Of a stretch of DNA of 64,000 nt, positions 1 through 9,987 are shown one piece after another. A program made the position numbers and the translations under genes. A model generated the notes under the pieces. It had not been told where the DNA came from. It saw only the letters and a list, made by a program, of their open reading frames with translations, and searched no databases. Position 1 is the first letter of the stretch. Every line of letters starts with the position of its first letter. The stretch is from Thioalbus denitrificans. Lineage in GTDB: Bacteria > Pseudomonadota > Gammaproteobacteria > DSM-26407. The stretch is taken from assembly GCF_003337735.1 (NCBI RefSeq), contig NZ_QPJY01000005.1:80265-144264 (forward strand). Direction: 5' to 3'.

Positions 1-1183
1 ACTGGATGGCGCCCAGCACCTCCGCCGCCCGCTCCGGATCGGAGAGGAATTTCCGCACCCCCCCGGCGATGGCGCCGGCCACCTCGTCGAAGGTCAGCCG
101 CCCCTCCCCGGCGGGGATGCCGTCGCGGGGGATGAAGATGTTCTGGGCGGTGGTGCACATCTGGCCCGAGTAGAGGGAGAGGGTGAAGGCGAGGTTGCGG
201 GCGACCGCCTTCATGTCCGCGACGCTGTCGATGACGATGCAGTTCACCCCCGCTTTCTCGGTGTAGACATCCGCCTGCCTGGCGTTCTCCTCCAGCCAGT
301 CGCCGAACCGGCTGGAGCCGGTGAAGTCGATGATTTTCACCTCCGGGCGCAGGGCCAGCTCCGCCGCCGCGCGCTGCTCGCCGACGGTCTCCGCGGCCAG
401 GGCGACCAGGTTGGGCTCGAAGCCGGCCTCGGCGAGCACCTCGCGGGCCACCTCCACGGTGATGGCCGCGGGCAGGATGGCGCCCGAGTGGGGCTTCATG
501 ACCACGGCGTTGCCGGTCACCAGGCTGGCGAACAGCCCGGGGTAGCTGTTCCAGGTGGGAAAGGTGGAACAGCCGATGACCAGGCCGACGCCGCGGGGCA
601 CCAGGTGGTAGGTCTTGGCCATGGCGATGGGTTCGGCCTTGCCCTGGGGCTTGGTCCACAGCGCCGTCTCCGGCACCCGCTTCATCTCCTCGTAGGCGTA
701 GGCCAGCGCCTCCAGGCCCCGATCCTGGGCGTGGGGGCCGCCGGCCTGGAAGGCCATCACGAAGCCCTGGCCGGTGGTGTGCATCACGGCATGGGCGAGC
801 TCGAAGCTGCGCCGGTTGAGCCGGTGGAGGATCTCCAGGCACACCCCCGCGCGGACGTCCGGCCCGGCCTCGCGCCAGGCGGGCATGGCCGCCTGCATGG
901 CCGGCAGGAGCGCCGCCGGGTCCACCTGCGGGTAGGTGATGCCGAGCGCCATGCCGTAGGGGGAGGTCTCGGCGCCCGCCTGGCCCACGGTGCCGGGCTG
1001 GTCGATGGGGAAGGGGCGGTTGAGCCGCGCCTCGAAGGCCGCCTGGCCATCGGCGTTGGCGGTCTCGCCGTAGATGCGGCCGCTCGGCGCCTCGGGATAG
1101 GCGCTCCAGTACTCCCGGGTGCGGATGGCCCGCAGCGCCTGTTCCAGGGTCTCGCGGTGACGGGCGAATAAATCGGTGCTCAT
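1..1183 (-). CDS. paaN: PaaN, phenylacetate-degradation aldehyde dehydrogenase (3' part beyond window)
   Basis: The minus-strand frame opens with ATG at 1183 and runs open to the window edge, giving the first 394 residues of a protein of the aldehyde dehydrogenase superfamily. Visible features are the N-terminal PaaN-type region (ARHRETLEQALRAI), a cofactor-binding stretch (VIGCSTFPTWNSYPG, NAVVMKPHS), the FTGSSRFG segment, and SGQMCTTAQNIF with the candidate catalytic cysteine. This is the PaaN subfamily (about 550 residues), not the PaaZ fusion, because there is no sign of a ring-hydrolase domain in the part seen. The family is tied to aerobic phenylacetyl-CoA catabolism, where it oxidises the semialdehyde produced after ring opening. 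It lies 17 nt from the flavodoxin stop and is divergent from the paaF-K run. The C-terminal part is outside the window, so completeness cannot be judged. Confidence 0.85.
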   Translation of the reverse strand, partial: MSTDLFARHRETLEQALRAIRTREYWSAYPEAPSGRIYGETANADGQAAFEARLNRPFPIDQPGTVGQAGAETSPYGMALGITYPQVDPAALLPAMQAAMPAWREAGPDVRAGVCLEILHRLNRRSFELAHAVMHTTGQGFVMAFQAGGPHAQDRGLEALAYAYEEMKRVPETALWTKPQGKAEPIAMAKTYHLVPRGVGLVIGCSTFPTWNSYPGLFASLVTGNAVVMKPHSGAILPAAITVEVAREVLAEAGFEPNLVALAAETVGEQRAAAELALRPEVKIIDFTGSSRFGDWLEENARQADVYTEKAGVNCIVIDSVADMKAVARNLAFTLSLYSGQMCTTAQNIFIPRDGIPAGEGRLTFDEVAGAIAGGVRKFLSDPERAAEVLGAIQ

Positions 1184-1200
1184 GTGCTCCTCCGGTTGTC

Positions 1201-1650
1201 CTATAACTGTTCGAGCCACTCCGCGGCCCAGGCCAGCGCCTCCTCGTCGGGCAGGGGCTGGGTACAGGCGTCGATCTCGAGCCGCTCGCCCACCTTGCCG
1301 GCGCCGAGCTCGCCGAACAGCCGGTCCATCAGCTTGCCGGCGTTGCAGAAGGTATCGGTGTAGGTCTGGTCGCCGAGGGCGATGACGCCGTAGCGGATGT
1401 GGGAGAGATCCGGCCGGCTCTCCTGCAGTCCCTCGTAGAGGGGGATGATGTTGTCCGGCAGCTCGCCCGAGCCGTGGGTGGAGGTGCAGATGAGCACGAT
1501 CTCCCGGGACTCCAGCGCCGCGCTGTCCGGATCGGGGTCGGCGATCACCTCGACCGTGTGCCCCTGGCGGCCCAGCTCGTCCTCGAGGCACTCGGCCACC
1601 ATCTGGGCGTTGCCGGACTCGGTGCCTACCAGTATCGCGATAGTCGTCAT
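1201..1650 (-). CDS. MioC-like flavodoxin, short-chain
   Basis: A 149-residue cytosolic flavodoxin. The N-terminal LVGTESGNAQMVAE is the FMN-phosphate loop (T/S-x-T/S-G-N type), STHGSGELPDN is the second FMN loop and LGDQTYTDTFCNAGK the third; this pattern matches MioC/sulfite-reductase-type flavodoxins. It should shuttle single electrons from a reductase to an oxidoreductase partner. It lies directly upstream of paaN on the same strand and 253 nt from the divergent PaaA-like gene, so it may supply electrons to a phenylacetate-pathway oxygenase; that link is inferred from position only. Start is the ATG at 1650; the stop is followed by the paaN start after 17 nt, so the two genes are likely co-transcribed. 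Confidence 0.85.
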   Translation of the reverse strand: MTTIAILVGTESGNAQMVAECLEDELGRQGHTVEVIADPDPDSAALESREIVLICTSTHGSGELPDNIIPLYEGLQESRPDLSHIRYGVIALGDQTYTDTFCNAGKLMDRLFGELGAGKVGERLEIDACTQPLPDEEALAWAAEWLEQL

Positions 1651-1903
1651 AGCCTGTCGGACCGATTCTCGTGTTGGAACCTGGCGGGCATGGGCCTTCG
1701 CGGCCGTTTCACGGACTCCGGAGCGGGCCGTGGGCAGCCGCTTTGTGATACCGGACTCCTAGTCATCCGCCGAATTTTGTGTTAGTAAAGATACAACAAC
1801 TTTTCTGATACTGGAAGGTGGAAGGCGCAAATCAATCTGTATCCCTTTGGGAAGGATTGGGACGGCCTCCGAAACAGCAGGCAACCGTTCACGGGAGTGT
1901 CAG

Positions 1904-2683
1904 ATGGACGACAAGGCATTGATCGCCCACGTGGGGGCGGGTGGCAAGGTGGGCGCCGAAGAGACGCTGCCGCCGGGGTACCGGGGCGAGCTGATGCGGC
2001 TCATGGTGGTGTTCGTGGACTCCGAGCTGGCCGGAGCCAGCGGCTTCGTGGGGCAGGTCAACCGGGGGCCGGGGCTCAAGGAGCGGATGGTGGCGGCGCG
2101 CATCGTCAGCGAGAAGTTCGGCCATGCCGAGCGGGTGCTGACGCTGCTGACCCCCTTCGGGGTCAATCCGCGGCTCTATGTCCGCTCCCACGCCTGGGAT
2201 GCCCGCCTGGACCGCGAGGCGGACCTGGGCGTGCGCCGCGTCGGCGGCGACAAGCGGTTGAACGTGTTCCACTATCCGCTGGAGGGGTGGAACGACGCGC
2301 TGGTCATGAACATGCTCATGGGCACCGCCTCCGCCGCCCAGCTGCGGGAGCTGCGGGAGTGCAGCTACGGGCCGCTCGCGGAGGCCATGGGCGCCATCGT
2401 TCCGCAGGAGTCCCGCCACGCCCAGCTGGGCGAGAACGGGCTGCGCGAGGCGCTGGAGCGCGGTACCTCGGTGAACGGCGTCCAGTCCCTGGTGGACTAC
2501 TGGTACCCGCGGGTGGCCGACACCTTCGGGCGCACCGATTCCGACCGCTTCGATCTCTACCGCCGCTACGGCCTGCGCCGCCACAGCAACGCCGGGCTGC
2601 TGGCGGCCTGGGAGGGGGAGATCGGGGACCGCCTGGGGCGGCTGGGGCTGACGGTGCCCGGCGACGCCGGGCCGGCCCAATAA
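1904..2683 (+). CDS. Orphan PaaA/PaaC-family protein with an altered di-iron site
   Basis: A 259-residue protein of the phenylacetate-CoA oxygenase PaaA/PaaC ferritin-like family. The start is ATG 1904, preceded by GGGAG at a usual distance; an upstream in-frame start at 1847 lacks a site. Aligned by eye to PaaA, most candidate di-iron ligands are present (Glu41 in VDSELAG, His74, Asp131 in GWND, Glu169 and His172 in QESRH), but the first ExxH motif reads K71-F-G-H74, with Glu70 displaced by one residue. The metal site may therefore be altered or lost, as in the non-catalytic PaaC subunit. It is shorter than PaaA (about 310). It sits between the flavodoxin and paaF, alone, without paaB/C/D/E next to it. 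It could be a divergent oxygenase, a structural subunit or a scaffold; the role is unknown. Confidence 0.75.
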   Translation: MDDKALIAHVGAGGKVGAEETLPPGYRGELMRLMVVFVDSELAGASGFVGQVNRGPGLKERMVAARIVSEKFGHAERVLTLLTPFGVNPRLYVRSHAWDARLDREADLGVRRVGGDKRLNVFHYPLEGWNDALVMNMLMGTASAAQLRELRECSYGPLAEAMGAIVPQESRHAQLGENGLREALERGTSVNGVQSLVDYWYPRVADTFGRTDSDRFDLYRRYGLRRHSNAGLLAAWEGEIGDRLGRLGLTVPGDAGPAQ

Positions 2684-2792
2684 CCCTACCCGTAAAAAGG
2701 CTTACAGTAAAATATTTGAATCATTAAATTGTGTGTCATATCCTCCGGGGTCATGTCGACCCGGATCAGCCCGCGTGGAAACATTGCCTGCC

Positions 2793-3587
2793 ATGAGTGA
2801 CGAAGGCGAAAACCGCTTCGAGGACATCCACGTCGGCCCTCCCGAGGCGGGGGTGCTGGAGGTGACGCTGGCGCGGCCCGAGGTGCGCAACGCCCTGCGC
2901 ACCCGGACGCTGGCGGAGCTGGCGGCCGTGCTGGAAGCGGCGGCGGCCGATGACGCCGTCCGGGTGGTGCTGATCGGGGGCGACGAGCGGGCCTTCGCCG
3001 CGGGGGCGGACGTGCGGGAGATGGCGGCCCTGGATGCAGTCGGCGCGCTGCTCGACGAGCGTCCCCGTCACTGGAAGGCCATCCGCGAGTTCCCCAAGCC
3101 GCTGGTGGCGGCGGTGCGCGGCTACGCGCTGGGCGGCGGCTGCGAGCTGATGATGCACGCCGACATCGTCGTGGCGGGGGCGGGGGCGCGGCTGGGCCAG
3201 CCGGAGATCAACCTCGGCGTCATCCCGGGCGCCGGCGGCACCCAGCGCCTGACCCGGGCGGTGGGCAAGGCGCTGGCGATGAAGCTGGTGCTGGGCGGCG
3301 AGATGCTGGGCGCCGCGGAGGCGCAGGCGGCGGGGCTGGTGAGCGAGGTGGTGGCCGACGCCGAGGTGCCGGAACGGGCCCGCGCGCTGGCGCGGAAGGT
3401 GGCGGAGAAGTCGCCGCTGGCGCTGCGGCTGGCCAAGGAGGCGGTGCTGGCGGCCTGGGAGACGCCGCTCTCCACCGGGCTCGACCTGGAGCGGCGGGCG
3501 TTCTGCCTGCTGGCGGCCAGCGACGACCGGCGCGAGGGCATCGCGGCCTTCCTGGAGAAGCGCGCTCCCGCGTTCAGCGGCCGCTGA
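2793..3587 (+). CDS. paaF: PaaF, 2,3-dehydroadipyl-CoA hydratase (enoyl-CoA hydratase)
   Basis: Crotonase-fold protein of 264 residues. The oxyanion-hole signature AFAAGADVREM, the GYALGGGCELMMHADI core and the glutamate-bearing GQPEINLGVIPGAGGTQR segment are all intact, so it should be an active enoyl-CoA hydratase. In the paa pathway PaaF hydrates 2,3-dehydroadipyl-CoA to 3-hydroxyadipyl-CoA. The chosen start is the ATG at 2793; an in-frame GTG at 2733 would add 20 residues that are not crotonase-like. It is 52 nt upstream of paaG and heads the F-G-H-I-J-K series. The assignment of F versus G rests on order and on the canonical hydratase glutamates here. Confidence 0.9.
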   Translation: MSDEGENRFEDIHVGPPEAGVLEVTLARPEVRNALRTRTLAELAAVLEAAAADDAVRVVLIGGDERAFAAGADVREMAALDAVGALLDERPRHWKAIREFPKPLVAAVRGYALGGGCELMMHADIVVAGAGARLGQPEINLGVIPGAGGTQRLTRAVGKALAMKLVLGGEMLGAAEAQAAGLVSEVVADAEVPERARALARKVAEKSPLALRLAKEAVLAAWETPLSTGLDLERRAFCLLAASDDRREGIAAFLEKRAPAFSGR

Positions 3588-3639
3588 ACCCGCCCCGCCC
3601 ACACCATCAAACACAAACGAACGGACAGCCGGACACACC

Positions 3640-4431
3640 ATGGACTACGAAACCATCGACTACGCCGTTGCCGGGGGGGTGGCGCGCATCACCCTCAACC
3701 GGCCGGAGCGGCTCAACAGCTTCAACACCCGCATGCACGAGGAGTTGCGCGACGCCCTGGCGGCGGTGCGCGCGGACGACTCGGTGCGGGTGCTGCTCAT
3801 CACCGGCGCCGGGCGCGGCTTCTGCGCCGGCCAGGACCTCTCCGACCGGGCCGTGGCGCCCGGGTCGGAGGCGCCGGACCTGGGCGCGTCCATCGAGCGC
3901 AACTACAACCCCCTCATCCGCGGCCTGCGCGACCTGGAGCTGCCGGTGGTGTGCGCGGTGAACGGGGTGGCGGCGGGCGCCGGCGCCAACCTGGCGCTGG
4001 CCTGCGACCTGGTGCTGGCGGCGCGTTCGGCGAGCTTCATCCAGGCCTTCTGCCGGATCGGCCTGATCCCCGACTCAGGCGGCACCTGGTTCCTGCCGCG
4101 GCGGGTGGGGGCGGCGCGGGCGGCGGGCCTGGCGCTGCTGGGCGACAAGCTGAGCGCCGAGCAGGCGGAGTCCTGGGGGCTCATCTGGCGCTGCGTGGAT
4201 GACGCGGCGCTGGAGAGCGAGACGGAGGCGCTGTGCGGCCACCTGGCGCAGCAGCCCACCCGGGGCCTGGCCCTCGTCAAGCGGGCCCTGCAGGCATCCT
4301 GGTCCAACGACCTGGACGCCCAGCTCGATCTCGAGCGGGATCTGCAGCGGGAGGCGGGCGGCACGGCCGACTACCGCGAGGGGGTCGCGGCCTTCCTGGA
4401 GAAGCGCCCGCCGCGCTTCGCGGGGCGCTGA
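3640..4431 (+). CDS. paaG: PaaG, 1,2-epoxyphenylacetyl-CoA isomerase
   Basis: Crotonase-fold protein of 263 residues. It carries the PaaG-type hallmark GFCAGQDLSDR, then VNGVAAGAGANLALACDLV and FCRIGLIPDSGGTWFLPR, where the usual second hydratase glutamate is replaced by Asp (PDSGG), as in PaaG isomerases. The enzyme converts the ring epoxide of phenylacetyl-CoA to the oxepin-CoA and later isomerises a double bond in the opened chain. It starts at the ATG 52 nt after paaF and its TGA lies one base before the paaH start codon, so F, G and H read as one operon. Confidence 0.92.
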   Translation: MDYETIDYAVAGGVARITLNRPERLNSFNTRMHEELRDALAAVRADDSVRVLLITGAGRGFCAGQDLSDRAVAPGSEAPDLGASIERNYNPLIRGLRDLELPVVCAVNGVAAGAGANLALACDLVLAARSASFIQAFCRIGLIPDSGGTWFLPRRVGAARAAGLALLGDKLSAEQAESWGLIWRCVDDAALESETEALCGHLAQQPTRGLALVKRALQASWSNDLDAQLDLERDLQREAGGTADYREGVAAFLEKRPPRFAGR

Positions 4432-4432
4432 G

Positions 4433-5974
4433 ATGGCGATCCCGACCGGAGCACTGCCGCCGGAGGCGGTCATCGGGGTGGCGGGGGCCGGCACCATGGG
4501 CGCGGGCATCGCCCAGGTGGCGGCTGCGGCTGGCCACCCGGTGCGGCTGTTCGACGCCCGCGAGGGGGCCGCGGAGGAGGGCATCGACCGCCTGCGCCGG
4601 GGGCTGGATCGCCAGGTGGCGCGGGGGAGGATGACGGCGGATGACCGCGACGCCCTGCTCGGGCGCATCACCGCCGTGGGCCGCCTGGAGCTGCTGGCGC
4701 CCTGCGCGCTGGTGGTGGAGGCCATCGTCGAGGACCTGGAGGTCAAGCGCGGGCTGCTGCGGGAGCTGGAGGGTATCTGCGCGGCGGAGACGATTCTCGC
4801 CAGCAACACCTCCTCGCTCTCCATCACCGCGCTGGCCGCCGGGCTCGACCACCCGGAGCGGGTGGTGGGGATGCACTTCTTCAACCCGGTGCCGGTGATG
4901 CGGCTGGTGGAGGTGGTGCGGGGGCTGGCAACCGATCCCGCCGCGGCCGGGTGCGTGCGCGCCACCGCCGCGGGCTGGGGCAAGGACGCGGTGGCGGTGA
5001 AATCCACGCCCGGCTTCATCGTCAACCGGGTGGCGCGGCCCTTCTACGCCGAGGCGCTGCGGGTGCTGGAGGAGGGCGGCGGCGCGCCGGAGACCCTCGA
5101 CGCCCTGCTGCGCGAGGCCGGCGGCTTCCGCATGGGCCCCTTCGAGCTGATGGATCTCATCGGCCACGACGTCAATTTCGCGGTGACCGGCTCGGTCTAT
5201 GCCGCCTACTACCAGGATCCGCGCTTCCTGCCCTCGCTGATCCAGCAGGAGCTGGTGGCCGGCGGCTTCCTGGGCCGTAAGAGCGGGCGCGGGTTCTACG
5301 ACTACGCCGAGGGGGCGGTGCGGCCGGAGCCGGCCACCCTGGCGCCGGGGCCGCGCCCGGAGAGCGTCACCGTGCACGGCGACCCCGGCCCGGCGGCGGG
5401 CCTGGTACAGCGGCTGGAGTCCGCCGGCCTGCGGCTGCGGCGCACCGGGTCGGCCGGCGCCGGCTGGCTGGAGGTGGACGGCGTGGCCGTGGCGCTCACC
5501 GACGGGCGCATGGCCACCCAGCGGGCGGTCGCCGAGGGTCGCCCGGCCCTGGTGCTGTTCGACCTGGCGCTGGACTACGGCCGGGCCACGCGCATCGGCA
5601 TCGCGACCGCGGACCAGGCCGACCCGGCGGCGCAGGCGCGGGCGGCCGGGCTGTTCCAGGCGGCGGGGCTCGCGGTGAGCGGGCTGGACGACGTGCCCGG
5701 GCTCATCGTGGCGCGTACGGTGGCGATGCTGGCCAACGAGGCGGCGGACACGGTGAACCAGGGGGTGGCGGACGCCGCGGGTGTGGACGCGGCCATGGGC
5801 GGCGGGGTCAACTATCCCCGCGGCCCGCTGGCGTGGTGCGACGCCCTGGGCGCGGACTGGGTGGTGCGGGTGCTGGAGCACCTGGGGGCCACCTACGGAC
5901 TGGATCGCTACCGGGTCTCGCCGCTGCTGCGGCGCAAGGTCTGGAGCAGGGGGAGCTTTCATGGACAACAGTGA
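4433..5974 (+). CDS. paaH: PaaH, 3-hydroxyadipyl-CoA dehydrogenase
   Basis: A 513-residue NAD-dependent 3-hydroxyacyl-CoA dehydrogenase. The N-terminal Rossmann motif is GVAGAGTMGAGIAQ, followed by SNTSSLSIT and HFFNPVPVM, which contains the catalytic histidine, then the FIVNRVARP hinge and a duplicated C-terminal helical domain (FELMDLIGHDVN and a second copy ending in NYPRGPLAWCDALG). PaaH-type enzymes oxidise 3-hydroxyadipyl-CoA to 3-oxoadipyl-CoA. The start ATG at 4433 falls one base after the paaG stop; the open frame continues upstream only as a shadow inside paaG. The final 14 bases overlap paaI, so translation is likely coupled. Confidence 0.92.
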   Translation: MAIPTGALPPEAVIGVAGAGTMGAGIAQVAAAAGHPVRLFDAREGAAEEGIDRLRRGLDRQVARGRMTADDRDALLGRITAVGRLELLAPCALVVEAIVEDLEVKRGLLRELEGICAAETILASNTSSLSITALAAGLDHPERVVGMHFFNPVPVMRLVEVVRGLATDPAAAGCVRATAAGWGKDAVAVKSTPGFIVNRVARPFYAEALRVLEEGGGAPETLDALLREAGGFRMGPFELMDLIGHDVNFAVTGSVYAAYYQDPRFLPSLIQQELVAGGFLGRKSGRGFYDYAEGAVRPEPATLAPGPRPESVTVHGDPGPAAGLVQRLESAGLRLRRTGSAGAGWLEVDGVAVALTDGRMATQRAVAEGRPALVLFDLALDYGRATRIGIATADQADPAAQARAAGLFQAAGLAVSGLDDVPGLIVARTVAMLANEAADTVNQGVADAAGVDAAMGGGVNYPRGPLAWCDALGADWVVRVLEHLGATYGLDRYRVSPLLRRKVWSRGSFHGQQ

Positions 5975-6440
5975 GATCAGGGAGCAGCACGACGCCCAGC
6001 AGCTGGCCGAGGCGTGCCGGGAGGCGATGTACCGCGACGACTACACCGCCCAGGCCATGGGAATCAGCATCGAGCGGGTGGGGCCGGGCTACGCCCTGGG
6101 CCGGATGGAGGTGCGCAAGGACATGGTGAACAGCCACCGCATCTGCCATGGCGGCATGACCTTCGCCCTGGCCGACACCCTGTTCGCCTACGCCTGCAAC
6201 GCCTACAACCGGGCCACCGTCGCCTCCGGCTGCAGCATCGAGTACCTGGCCCCGGCGTTCCTGGGCGACATCCTCACCGCCGAGGCGGTGGAGCGCTCCC
6301 TCAGCGGCCGCACCGGGGTCTACGACATCACCGTCTCGCGCCAGAACGGCGAGGTGGTGGCCCTGTTCCGGGGCAAGTCCTACCGCATCCGCGGCGAGGT
6401 GATCGGCGCCGCGACCGCGCCGGAAACGATGGCGGACTGA
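5961..6440 (+). CDS. paaI: PaaI, hotdog-fold acyl-CoA thioesterase
   Basis: A 159-residue hotdog-fold protein. The segment NSHRICHGGMTFALADTLFA is the PaaI signature, with the active-site aspartate in ALADT. PaaI hydrolyses CoA esters of aromatic or dead-end intermediates and is thought to free CoA when the pathway stalls. The ATG at 5961 lies inside the last codons of paaH, a 14-base overlap. About 150 nt separate it from paaJ, with no clear terminator between. Confidence 0.92.
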   Translation: MDNSEIREQHDAQQLAEACREAMYRDDYTAQAMGISIERVGPGYALGRMEVRKDMVNSHRICHGGMTFALADTLFAYACNAYNRATVASGCSIEYLAPAFLGDILTAEAVERSLSGRTGVYDITVSRQNGEVVALFRGKSYRIRGEVIGAATAPETMAD

Positions 6441-6588
6441 ATATGGCCGGGCGTTGTCGGCCACAGGGGGCGCAGGGGATGGGTGTGGCGGACCGCCCGG
6501 GCCGGGCGGCGCATCACCGTGCCCCGTCAGCACGGTCTGAACAGGCATGACGATGGCCGGCGGGAAACCCGGCCCGAGGACAGGAGCG

Positions 6589-7794
<1,206 letters not shown>

Positions 7795-7860
7795 AAAGGA
7801 CCGTTTAGCCGCATAGCCACGAAAATGATGCCGAAAAGATATGACCAAGGGGGAAGCGCC

Positions 7861-9177
7861 GTGAAACTCGATGCGCCACTGCGGGGAGATCTCGACCCGA
7901 TTGAAACCGCCAGCCGCGACGAGCTGGTCGCGCTGCAGATCGAGCGGCTGCGCTGGTCGCTCAACCACGCCTACCAGAACGTGGCCCACTACCGGCGCAA
8001 GTTCGACGCGGCGGGCGTCCACCCCCACGACCTGAATGAGCTGGCGGACCTGGCGAAGTTTCCCTTCACCACCAAGCAGGACCTGCGCGAGAACTATCCC
8101 TTCGGGATGTTCGCCGTGCCCATGAGCGAGGTGGTGCGCGTGCACGCCTCCTCGGGCACCACCGGCAAGCCCACCGTGGTGGGCTACACCCAGGGCGACA
8201 TCGACATGTGGGCGGACATGATGGCGCGCTCCATCCGCGCCGCCGGCGGCCACCGCAACGACAAGGTGCACGTCTCCTACGGCTACGGCCTGTTCACCGG
8301 CGGCCTGGGGGCCCATTACGGCGCCGAGCGCCTGGGCTGCACCGTGATTCCCATGTCCGGCGGCCAGACCGAGAAGCAGGTGCAGCTGATCCAGGACTTC
8401 GAGCCGGACATCATCATGGTCACCCCCTCCTACATGCTCAACATCGCCGACGAGTTCGAGCGCCAGGGCATCGACCCGCGCAACTGCTCGCTGCGCATCG
8501 GCATCTTCGGCGCCGAGCCCTGGACCGACTCCATGCGCCTGGAAATCGAGGAGCGGTTCGGCATCGACGCCATCGACATCTACGGCCTGTCGGAGGTGAT
8601 CGGCCCCGGCGTGGCCAACGAGTGCATCGAGACCAAGGACGGGCCCCACATCTGGGAGGACCACTTCTTCCCCGAGATCATCAATCCCGAGACCGGTGAG
8701 GTGGTGCCCGAGGGCGAGGAGGGCGAGCTGGTCTTCACCTCGCTCACCAAGGAGGCGATGCCGGTCATCCGCTACCGCACCCGGGACATCACCCGGCTGC
8801 TGCCCGGCTCCGCGCGCACCATGCGCCGCATGGGCAAGATCACCGGCCGCTCCGACGACATGCTCATCATCCGCGGCGTCAACGTCTTCCCGAGCCAGAT
8901 CGAGGAGCAGATCCTGCGGGTGGCGGGTCTCTCGCCCCACTACGTGCTGGAGGTCTACCGCGAGCGGCACCTGGACAGCATCGACGTGCTGGTGGAGATG
9001 CGCGCCGAGCAGTCCGGCGCCTCCGAGGCCACCAAGTCCCAGGCGGCGAAGGAGCTGCAGCACCACATCAAGTCCTACATCGGCATCACCACCAACGTGC
9101 GGGTGGTGGAGACGGGCGCCATCGAACGCTCCCAGGGCAAGGCCAGGCGCGTCATCGACAAGCGGCCGAAGTCCTGA
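7861..9177 (+). CDS. paaK: PaaK, phenylacetate-CoA ligase
   Basis: A 438-residue AMP-forming ligase of the PaaK subfamily. The phosphate loop is ASSGTTGKPTVVGYT (about residues 97-111), IYGLSEVIGPGV is the adenine-binding region and YRTRDITRLL holds the ribose-binding aspartate. The C-terminal domain ends with the conserved SQGKARRVIDKR. It activates phenylacetate to phenylacetyl-CoA, the entry step of the pathway, in the cytosol. The GTG at 7861 is chosen because GGGGGAA lies at the right distance and the resulting length matches the family; an ATG at 7825 has no comparable site. A strong terminator follows the stop. Confidence 0.93.
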   Translation: MKLDAPLRGDLDPIETASRDELVALQIERLRWSLNHAYQNVAHYRRKFDAAGVHPHDLNELADLAKFPFTTKQDLRENYPFGMFAVPMSEVVRVHASSGTTGKPTVVGYTQGDIDMWADMMARSIRAAGGHRNDKVHVSYGYGLFTGGLGAHYGAERLGCTVIPMSGGQTEKQVQLIQDFEPDIIMVTPSYMLNIADEFERQGIDPRNCSLRIGIFGAEPWTDSMRLEIEERFGIDAIDIYGLSEVIGPGVANECIETKDGPHIWEDHFFPEIINPETGEVVPEGEEGELVFTSLTKEAMPVIRYRTRDITRLLPGSARTMRRMGKITGRSDDMLIIRGVNVFPSQIEEQILRVAGLSPHYVLEVYRERHLDSIDVLVEMRAEQSGASEATKSQAAKELQHHIKSYIGITTNVRVVETGAIERSQGKARRVIDKRPKS

Positions 9178-9196
9178 CCGGGTCTGTCCCCGCCCA

Positions 9197-9226
9197 CGGC
9201 CCGCCACCTGGCGGGCCGTTCTTTTT
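9197..9226 (+). terminator. Rho-independent terminator after paaK
   Basis: The arm CGGCCCGCC (9197-9205) pairs perfectly with GGCGGGCCG (9210-9218) around a four-base loop, followed by TTCTTTTT. It sits 19 nt after the paaK stop and ends the paaF-K unit. The convergent anbu gene ends at 9226, so the T-run abuts its stop codon. Confidence 0.9.
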
Positions 9227-9945
9227 CAGGGCGGCGCGGGCAGGGTGGCGAACACGCCCCGCAGCCCCTCGCTCCACAGCCGGCGCAGGGTCTGGAAGTA
9301 GGGATCGTCCTCGGCGATGCGCAGCCGGCGATCCACCCGAACGGCGTTGTGCCGGTAGCAGAGCAGGTCGATGGGCGGCCCCACCGAGATGTTGCTGCGG
9401 ATGGTGGAGTCGAAGGAGATGAGGACGCACTTGACCGCGTCGTCCAGCGGGGTCTCGCGGGTGATGACCCGGTCCAGGATCGGCTTGCCGTACTTGCTCT
9501 CGCCGATCTGGAAGTAGGGGGTGTCGAGGGTGGCCTCGATGAAGTTGCCCTGGGAGTAGACGTTGAACAGCCGCGGCGCCTCGCCGGCAATCTGTCCGCC
9601 CACCAGGAACGAGGCGCCGTAGTCGATGTTGTACTGGGCCAGCACCTGGCCGTCGCGGCCCTGCATCTCGCGCAGCGCACCGCCCACCAGCAGGGCGGCG
9701 TCGTAGAGGCTCTCCACCTCCATCAGGTTGGGCGACTGGTCATGGATCCGGCGCTCCAGCAGCTCCATCACCCCCTGGGTGATGGCGAGATTGCCGGAGC
9801 TGAGGATCACGATGACCCGGTCGCCCGGGCGCTCGAACACCTTCATCTTGCTGAAGCTGGAGACGTAGTCCACGCCCGCGTTGGTACGCGAGTCGGACGC
9901 GAACACCATGCCCTGATCCAGTATCAGGGCGACGCAGTAGGTCAT
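9226..9945 (-). CDS. Anbu-type proteasome-like peptidase, copy 1
   Basis: A 239-residue Ntn-hydrolase related to the proteasome beta subunit. It begins MTYCVALILDQGMVFASDSR: Thr2 becomes the N-terminal nucleophile after Met removal, and DSRTNAGVDYVSSFSKM carries the conserved Asp and Lys of the active site. Later SFDSTIRSNISVGPPID is typical of the Anbu group. Anbu assembles into open helical or ring-like oligomers in the cytosol; its substrate is unsettled. The gene lies 42 nt downstream of the alpha-E gene, on the same strand as the ATP-grasp and transglutaminase genes, which is the well-known Anbu neighbourhood. A paralogue lies at 15888-16811. The alternative name BPH applies to a different group; the neighbourhood favours Anbu. 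Confidence 0.88.
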   Translation of the reverse strand: MTYCVALILDQGMVFASDSRTNAGVDYVSSFSKMKVFERPGDRVIVILSSGNLAITQGVMELLERRIHDQSPNLMEVESLYDAALLVGGALREMQGRDGQVLAQYNIDYGASFLVGGQIAGEAPRLFNVYSQGNFIEATLDTPYFQIGESKYGKPILDRVITRETPLDDAVKCVLISFDSTIRSNISVGPPIDLLCYRHNAVRVDRRLRIAEDDPYFQTLRRLWSEGLRGVFATLPAPP

Positions 9946-9987
9946 GGTTCCGGGGCTCCCCCTGCTCTGTGCCGGATGCGGCCGCGC

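Noticed and set aside
2733-2792. GTG start extending PaaF by 20 residues
   Set aside because: The added residues are not crotonase-like and no clear ribosome site precedes the GTG.
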